A stretch of DNA of 64,000 nucleotides from assembly GCF_029840635.1 (NCBI RefSeq), contig NZ_JAOCCU010000026.1, positions 22,132-86,131 on the forward strand, in the 5' to 3' direction. The notes under the pieces are model-generated. The model did not search any database. It saw nothing but the letters and a program-made list of their open reading frames with translations, and had not been told where the DNA came from. The DNA comes from Mitsuaria sp. GD03876. GTDB lineage: Bacteria; Pseudomonadota; Gammaproteobacteria; Burkholderiales; Burkholderiaceae_C. Shown here piece by piece: positions 58,778-64,000 of this stretch (the stretch's first letter is position 1; each line of letters opens with the position of its first letter). Position numbers and translations under genes: made by a program.

Positions 58778-61682
58778 TGAGGCGTTCTCCCTGGGGATCG
58801 AAGAAGGAAGGCCGCACCACCTCGGCCGCGATCGGCCGGCCCAGGTGGTAGACGGTGACCTGCTCGCCGAGCCGCTGCGGACCGCGCCGCAGCATCGCCA
58901 GCGCCACCGGATGGCCCAGCGCCGGGCTGTGGCAGCTGGAGGTGACGAAGCCCTCGATCGGCGCCGGCGGCGCGTGCGGCGCGACGTGCGCCCCCACCGG
59001 CGGCAGCGTGCGGCGGTCCAGCGGCAACAGGCCCACCAGCTGCATCCGGTCCGGGTCCTTCGCCGCGGGCTGCTGCAGCGAGCGGCGCCCGACGAAGTTC
59101 GCCGCCTTCTTCGCCACGCCCCGGTCCATGCCGATGTCGCCGGGCAGCGTCGTGCCGTCGGTGTCGCCGCCGACGTGGATGAAGCCCTTCTCGGTGCGCA
59201 TCACCATCAGCGCCTCGATGCCGTAGGGCGCGGCGTCGAACGCGCGGCCCACCGTGCCCAGGTGCTCCAGCAGCGCCTGCGTGTGCAGCGCCGGCAGGTT
59301 GATCTCGTAGCCGAGCTCGCCGCTGAAGCTGGCGCGCAGCACCCGCATCTCGATGCCGCCCAGGCGCGTCCGGACCATCGTCATGTGCGGCATCCGCGAC
59401 GGCGCCAGCGCCTCGTCGAAGCCCGCGGCCTCGAGCAGCCGCCAGGCCAGCGGCCCGCCCACGGTCACGTTGCCCCAGGCCGAGGTGACCGGCGTGACCA
59501 GCACCCGCAGGTCGACGAACTCGCACTGCAGCCATTCCTCGAAGGCGAGCGCGACGCGCTCGGCGCCGCCGGAGGTCGTGTTGACGAAGAAGTGGTGCTC
59601 GCCGAGCCGCGTCACGATGCCGTCGTCATGGATGACGCCGGTCTCGTGGGTCAACAGCCCGTAGCGCGCCTGGCCCGGCTTGAGCGTGGACATCGTGCCG
59701 ACGTACATCAGGTCGAGGAAGGCCGCGGCGTCGGGGCCGCTGATCTCCAGCTTGCCCAGCGGCGAGCCCTCGAACAGCCCGACGTGGTGGCGGGTGTGCC
59801 GCGCCTCGCGCTGCGCGGCGGCCTCGATGGATTCGCCGGGCCGCGGATAGGCGGCGGGACGGTGCCAGTTGCCGTATTCCTCGAAGGCCGCGCCCTGCGC
59901 CGCGTGCCAGGCCTCGCCCGGCAGGTGCTTGAGCGGCTTGAGCCGGAGCCCGGCGCGGCCGGCCGCCAGCGCGTTGAGCGTGACCGGCTTGAACGGCGGG
60001 CGGAACTTGGTGGTGCCGACCTCCTGCGGCTTGCGCCCGGTGTGGGCGCCCATCAGCACCAGCGCGTTGATGTTGCTGGTCTTGCCCTGGTCGGTGGCCA
60101 TGCCCATCGTCGTGTAGCGCTTGAGGTGCTCGACGGAGCGGTAGTTCTCGCGCGCCGCCAGCGCGACGTCGGCCGCGCCGACGTCGTTCTGCAGGTCGAC
60201 GAAGGTCTTGCCCGGCCGGCGGCCGAGCGTGCCCAGCGCCGCGTCGCCGGTCAGGTTGCGCGCCGGCACGAAGCCGACGCCGCAGGCCGGCGCGATCGCC
60301 GCGTCCTCGCCGCGGCCGACCGCGCCCGCGTGCGTCAGCGCCCGGTCCAGCTCGAACACGCCCGCCGCGGCGCCGACGACGTCCACGCCCGGCACGGCCC
60401 GGTCGGGCACGAACATCGAGGCGCCCTCGACCCAGCGCAGCTTGCCGCCGGCCATCGAATAGAGGTTCACCGCGGGCGTCCAGCCGCCGGCGCTGGCGAC
60501 GCAGTCGGCCTCCAGGCGCAGGCGGCGGCCGCCGCCGTTGCCGGCGATCGTCACGCCCTCCACGCCGCGCGTGCCGGCGACGGCCACGAGGCTGCTGTCG
60601 CGGTGGACCTCGACGCCGGGCGGCGCGGCCACGCCGCTGTCCAGCCGCTGGTCGACGATGGCCGTGACGTTGACGCCGGCCTTGAGCAGCGTGTGGGCGG
60701 TGGCGTAGGCGCTGTCGCAGGCGGCGGCGATGACGACGCGGCGGCCGCAGGCCACGTCGTACAGCGCCGCGTAGCGCTCGACCGCGTTGGCCAGCATCAC
60801 GCCGGGGCGGTCGTTGTCGGGGAACAGCATCGGGCGCTCGAAGGCGCCGGTGGCCACGACGATGCGCCGCGCGCGGATCTTCCACAGGCGCTCGCGCGGA
60901 CCGCCCGCGTCGCGCGCCCCCATGTCGCCGAGCGTCTGCACCGCGCTGGCCATGCCGTGGTCGTACAGGCCCAGCCCGGTGCAGCGGGTGACCAGCTCGA
61001 CGCCGTTCTTGAGCAGCTGCCGGCGCATCGAGCCCAGCAGCGTCGCGTGCGCCGGCTGCGTCGCCAGCCAGCCGCCGGTCGACGCGGTGCTTTCCAGCAG
61101 CAGCACCCGGCGTCCGTCCTGCGCGCCCTCGATCGCCGCCTGCAGGCCCGCCGCGCCGGCGCCGATGACCAGCAGGTCGACCTGGCGCGAGACCTCGTCG
61201 TAGCGGTCGGGATCGGGCGCGTCCGCCGCCGCGCCGAGGCCGGCCATGCGGCGGATCGTCGGCTCGAACAGGTGCCAGTGCGGCCACATGAACGTCTTGT
61301 AGTAGAAGCCCGCCGGCAGCAGCGCCGACACCTTCCCGTTCAGCGCGGCGAGGTCGAACTTCAGCGACGGCCAGGCATTGCCGGTGCGCGCCACCAGGCC
61401 GTCCGCGGCGGCGATGTCGGTGGCGCGGGTGTTGGGCGTGAGCCGCGCGCCGTCGCCGATGTCCAGCAGGCCGGTCGGTTCCTCCAGCCCGCAGCTGAAG
61501 ATGCCGCGCGGCCGGTGCAGCTTGTAGCTGCGGCCGACATGGCGGATGCCCTGCGCCAGCAGCGCGGAGGCGACCGTGTCGCCGGCGAAGCCGTCCACCG
61601 GCGCGCCGTTGAAGGTGAAGCGCAGCGGGCGCAGGCGGTCGACGCCGCTGGTCGTGGACGGGGGCAGGCGATAGCCGCTCAT
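58764..61682 (-). CDS. soxA: Sarcosine oxidase, alpha subunit
   Basis: The large subunit (972 residues) of heterotetrameric sarcosine oxidase, which oxidises sarcosine to glycine and passes the methyl carbon to tetrahydrofolate. An N-terminal 2Fe-2S-like ferredoxin-fold region ('RPRGIFSCGLEEPTGLLDIG'), an NAD-binding region ('VDLLVIGAGAAGLQAAIEGA'), 'IVVATGAFERPMLFPDNDRP' and a C-terminal GcvT/aminomethyltransferase-like THF-binding domain from about 600 ('GELGYEINLPALHTQALLEH'). GGAGG lies 7 bases before the ATG; it overlaps soxD by 4 bases. Confidence 0.95.
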   Translation of the reverse strand: MSGYRLPPSTTSGVDRLRPLRFTFNGAPVDGFAGDTVASALLAQGIRHVGRSYKLHRPRGIFSCGLEEPTGLLDIGDGARLTPNTRATDIAAADGLVARTGNAWPSLKFDLAALNGKVSALLPAGFYYKTFMWPHWHLFEPTIRRMAGLGAAADAPDPDRYDEVSRQVDLLVIGAGAAGLQAAIEGAQDGRRVLLLESTASTGGWLATQPAHATLLGSMRRQLLKNGVELVTRCTGLGLYDHGMASAVQTLGDMGARDAGGPRERLWKIRARRIVVATGAFERPMLFPDNDRPGVMLANAVERYAALYDVACGRRVVIAAACDSAYATAHTLLKAGVNVTAIVDQRLDSGVAAPPGVEVHRDSSLVAVAGTRGVEGVTIAGNGGGRRLRLEADCVASAGGWTPAVNLYSMAGGKLRWVEGASMFVPDRAVPGVDVVGAAAGVFELDRALTHAGAVGRGEDAAIAPACGVGFVPARNLTGDAALGTLGRRPGKTFVDLQNDVGAADVALAARENYRSVEHLKRYTTMGMATDQGKTSNINALVLMGAHTGRKPQEVGTTKFRPPFKPVTLNALAAGRAGLRLKPLKHLPGEAWHAAQGAAFEEYGNWHRPAAYPRPGESIEAAAQREARHTRHHVGLFEGSPLGKLEISGPDAAAFLDLMYVGTMSTLKPGQARYGLLTHETGVIHDDGIVTRLGEHHFFVNTTSGGAERVALAFEEWLQCEFVDLRVLVTPVTSAWGNVTVGGPLAWRLLEAAGFDEALAPSRMPHMTMVRTRLGGIEMRVLRASFSGELGYEINLPALHTQALLEHLGTVGRAFDAAPYGIEALMVMRTEKGFIHVGGDTDGTTLPGDIGMDRGVAKKAANFVGRRSLQQPAAKDPDRMQLVGLLPLDRRTLPPVGAHVAPHAPPAPIEGFVTSSCHSPALGHPVALAMLRRGPQRLGEQVTVYHLGRPIAAEVVRPSFFDPQGERLNGHA

Positions 61683-61942
61683 GGCCGCGCCTCCGTCATG
61701 CCGTAGGGCGCGCCGAGCTCGTGCGTGACGGTGTCGCGCACGAGGTTGAACCACGCGCCGCAGCCGGCGGTGTGGCGCCAGCGCTCGGCGTGCGCGCCCT
61801 TGGGATTGCGGCGGAAGAACAGGTAGCGGCCCCAGGCCTCGTCGTCGCAGTCCAGCGGCGGGCGCGTGATCGCGGTGGTGCCGCCGCAGTGGAACTCGCT
61901 CTCCGGGCGCTCGCCGCACCAGGGGCAGGTGAGAAGCATCAT
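61679..61942 (-). CDS. soxD: Sarcosine oxidase, delta subunit
   Basis: An 87-residue zinc-binding subunit: 'LLTCPWCGERPESEFHCGGT' supplies the first Cys/His ligands, and a later His/Cys pair lies in 'HTAGCGAWFNLVRD'. The ATG codes for 'MMLLTCPWC'. Overlaps soxA by 4 bases (ATGA) and follows soxB by 19 bases. Confidence 0.95.
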   Translation of the reverse strand: MMLLTCPWCGERPESEFHCGGTTAITRPPLDCDDEAWGRYLFFRRNPKGAHAERWRHTAGCGAWFNLVRDTVTHELGAPYGMTEARP

Positions 61943-61961
61943 CTCGGTGTCTCGCTCGAAA

Positions 61962-63242
61962 TCAGTGGGCGATGCCGGCGGCGCCGGCCTCGTCGATCAG
62001 GCGTCCGGTCAGGAAGCGCCGCAGCTGGAAGGGCTCGGCCAGCTCGTGGTCGCGGCCGGTGGCCAGCACGTGGGCCAGCGTCCAGCCGCCGACCGGGATC
62101 GCCTTGAAGCCGCCGGTGCCCCAGCCGCAGTTCAGGTAGAGCCCCGGCACCGGCGAGGCGCCCAGGATCGGGCTCGAGTCCTGCACGATGTCGACGATGC
62201 CGGCCCACTGGCGCAGCAGCCGCAGCCGGCCCAGCGAGGGCAGCATCTCCGCGGTCGCCGCCACCACGTGCTGCATGACGCCGAAGCTGCCGCGCTGCGC
62301 GTAGGACGGGAAGTGGTCGAGCGCGCCGCCGATGACGACCTCGCCCTTGTCGCTCTGGCTCCAGTACGCGCCCAGCGCCGGCGACAGCGTCACCGTGTTG
62401 AGCACCGGCTTGACCGGCTCGCTGACCATCGCCTGCAGCGCGTAGCTGGTGATGGGCAGCTCGAAGCCGGCCAGCGCCGCCAGCACCGAGGAATGGCCGG
62501 AGACGGCCATCGCCGCCTTGTCGCAGGCGATCTCGCGCATCACGTCGCCGTCCGGACCGCGGTGGCGGACCTGCACGCCGGCGATCGCCTCGCCGCGCTT
62601 GAGGAAGCCGGTGACCTCGCAGTTCTGGATGATGTCCACGCCCAGCGCCGACGCGCCGCGCGCGTAGCCCCAGGCCACCGCGTCATGCCGCGCGGGTCCG
62701 GCGCGGCGCTGGATGAAGCCGCCCAGGATCGGATGGCGCGCGTCGGGGCCGAAGTTCAGCCGCGGCTCCAGGTCGCGGACCTGGCGCGCGTCGAGCAGCT
62801 CCGCGTCGATGCCGTTGCACTGCATCGCGTTGGCCCAGCGGGACTGCGCCTCGAGGTCGTGCCGCGAATGCGCCAGCGTGACGATGCCGCGCTGGCTGAA
62901 CATGATGTTGTAGTTGAGCTCGCGGGACAGCGCCTCGTAGAGCTTGACCGAGAAGTCGTAGAGCCGCGCGCTCTCCGGGTACAGGTAGTTGGAGCGCACG
63001 ATGGTCGTGTTGCGGCCGGTGTTGCCGCCGCCGATCCAGCCGGCCTCCAGCACGGCCACGTTGCGCACGCCGTGCTGGCTGGCCAGGTAGTAGGCGGTGG
63101 CCAGGCCGTGGCCGCCGCCGCCGATGATGACGACGTCGTAGCGGGGCTTGGGCTCGGCGACTTCGCGCCAGGCCGGTGCCCAGTCCTCGTGATCGCGGCG
63201 CGCGGCGGCGAGCAGGTTCCAGGCGGAGTAGCGGGTGCGCAT
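61962..63242 (-). CDS. soxB: Sarcosine oxidase, beta subunit
   Basis: The FAD/FMN-binding subunit, 426 residues, of heterotetrameric sarcosine oxidase. Rossmann motif 'YDVVIIGGGGHGLATAYYLA', 'GWIGGGNTGRNTTIVRSNYL' with the flavin-linked region, and 'LNCGWGTGGFKAIPVGGWTL'. First gene of the minus-strand operon soxB-soxD-soxA-soxG-purU-folD. The usual glyA partner is not in the window. Confidence 0.95.
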   Translation of the reverse strand: MRTRYSAWNLLAAARRDHEDWAPAWREVAEPKPRYDVVIIGGGGHGLATAYYLASQHGVRNVAVLEAGWIGGGNTGRNTTIVRSNYLYPESARLYDFSVKLYEALSRELNYNIMFSQRGIVTLAHSRHDLEAQSRWANAMQCNGIDAELLDARQVRDLEPRLNFGPDARHPILGGFIQRRAGPARHDAVAWGYARGASALGVDIIQNCEVTGFLKRGEAIAGVQVRHRGPDGDVMREIACDKAAMAVSGHSSVLAALAGFELPITSYALQAMVSEPVKPVLNTVTLSPALGAYWSQSDKGEVVIGGALDHFPSYAQRGSFGVMQHVVAATAEMLPSLGRLRLLRQWAGIVDIVQDSSPILGASPVPGLYLNCGWGTGGFKAIPVGGWTLAHVLATGRDHELAEPFQLRRFLTGRLIDEAGAAGIAH

Positions 63243-63303
63243 CGGGGCTCGTTCGTGTCAGTGGTTGCAGGCCTTCAGCCTACGCAGCGGGGGGCGGCGC
63301 GTC

Positions 63304-63330
63304 TTAGGCCCGCGACGCGCGGTTTTAGGC
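63304..63330. promoter_or_regulatory. Pair of TTAGGC sites upstream of soxB
   Basis: TTAGGC at 63304-63309 and 63325-63330, 21 bases apart (two helical turns), in the divergent spacer between soxB and ilvE. A possible operator for the sox operon; no regulator gene is adjacent. Confidence 0.3.
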
Positions 63331-63461
63331 CGTCCCATCCCCCGGGGCCGCGCCCGGTGCGTCCGGACTAACAACGAAGGGCGCGCGCCAAAGCCGCCGG
63401 GCGAAGGGCGTCCGAAGATGGACCATCCCCTTCAATGCCCCATTCCATGGGCCTTCGCAGC

Positions 63462-64000
63462 ATGAGCAATACCGACACCTCACTCCCCCTGGCCGCGCCC
63501 CGGCCGGCGATCTCCGATCGCGACGGCAAGATCTGGATGGACGGCGAACTGGTCGACTGGCGAGACGCCCGCATCCATGTGCTCACGCACACGCTGCACT
63601 ACGGCTGCGGCGCCTTCGAGGGCGTGCGCGCCTACGAGACGTCCGGCGGCACCTCGATCTTCCGGTTGCGCGAGCACACGCAGCGGCTGTTCAACAGCGC
63701 CAAGATCCTGCGCATGAAGATTCCCTTCAGCGTGGAGCAGGTCAACGAGGCGCAGCGCGCCGTCGTGCGCGCCAACGGCCTGAGCAGCGCCTACCTGCGG
63801 CCGCTGATCTGGATCGGCTCGGAGAAGCTGGGCGTCAGCCCCAAGGGCAACCAGGTGCACCTGATGGTCGCCGCCTGGGCCTGGGGCGCCTACCTCGGCG
63901 AGGACGGCCTCAAGCGCGGCATCCGCGTCAAGACCAGCTCCTACACGCGCCACCACGTCAACATCACGATGACGCAGGCCAAGACGGTGTCCAACTACAC
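63462..64000 (+). CDS. ilvE: Branched-chain amino-acid aminotransferase (partial, cut by window end)
   Basis: The first 179 codons of an aminotransferase of class IV fold, continuing past the end. 'ISDRDGKIWMDGELVDWRDA', 'LHYGCGAFEGVRAY' and 'FRLREHTQRLFNSAKI' are IlvE landmarks; 'YLRPLIWIGSEKLGVSPKGN' follows. It transfers amino groups between glutamate and branched-chain keto acids. The ATG at 63462 gives 'MSNTDTSLP'; an in-frame ATG lies 15 bases earlier. Divergent from soxB. Confidence 0.93.
   Translation, partial: MSNTDTSLPLAAPRPAISDRDGKIWMDGELVDWRDARIHVLTHTLHYGCGAFEGVRAYETSGGTSIFRLREHTQRLFNSAKILRMKIPFSVEQVNEAQRAVVRANGLSSAYLRPLIWIGSEKLGVSPKGNQVHLMVAAWAWGAYLGEDGLKRGIRVKTSSYTRHHVNITMTQAKTVSNY

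Noticed and set aside
58650..63371. Large plus-strand frames opposite soxA and soxB
   Set aside because: Both are reverse shadows of well-supported sarcosine oxidase genes.

Overview
The window is a GC-rich (roughly 70%), densely packed chromosomal segment from a betaproteobacterium of the order Burkholderiales. Gene content and protein style fit the Roseateles/Mitsuaria/Rubrivivax group, but that placement is inference from recognition, not a database search. No insertion sequence, prophage, CRISPR array or rRNA operon is visible. Housekeeping genes are interrupted by small accessory islands.

Layout. 1-6017: glnS sits between two related Ig-like-repeat surface proteins; the larger ends in a type I secretion target domain. 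6060-9599: a LytS/LytTR-type two-component pair, a DUF6622-like membrane protein and a J-domain-like protein. 9752-13017: a LysR regulator divergent from an aldehyde dehydrogenase homologue that lacks the usual catalytic Glu, a tiny putative membrane ORF and a stand-alone receiver. 13063-18321: a compact minus-strand operon (GNAT, haem-oxygenase-like diiron protein, MFS exporter, MetZ-like PLP enzyme, small membrane protein) divergent from a GlxA-type AraC regulator. 18587-24018: nadB, comFB and nadA, then an AraC regulator divergent from an MFS transporter. 24223-25163: a Panacea-domain gene overlapping a gene for a small two-helix membrane protein, a candidate toxin-antitoxin pair in a stretch of lower GC. 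25320-27923: a TPP enzyme, an S4 protein and rraA. 27948-30631: two tandem paralogues of an unrecognised family. 30792-34681: a GAF-GGDEF-EAL protein, serB, and a PIN-domain gene overlapping a Cys-rich partner. 34815-38282: mfd. 38531-43633: a two-partner secretion locus with a third short secreted protein. 43658-48955: an RlmN-like methyltransferase, ispD-map-ispF, and envZ/ompR. 49190-54061: a SIMPL protein, 3-hydroxybutyrate dehydrogenase, an alpha/beta hydrolase and relA. 54179-54435: two identical tRNA-Val(GAC) genes. 54530-63242: a DUF885 peptidase-like gene, then the operon soxB-soxD-soxA-soxG-purU-folD on the minus strand. 63462-end: ilvE, cut by the window edge.

How genes work together. 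NadB and NadA make quinolinate for NAD. SoxBDAG oxidises sarcosine and passes the methyl carbon to tetrahydrofolate; FolD and PurU, in the same overlapping operon, can oxidise it and release it as formate. IspD and IspF are two steps of the MEP pathway. RelA makes (p)ppGpp. The most promising accessory loci are the Panacea/membrane-protein pair, the PIN/Cys-rich pair, the diiron-enzyme operon, the tandem unknown paralogues and an 11-bp-periodic motif that recurs at three loci.
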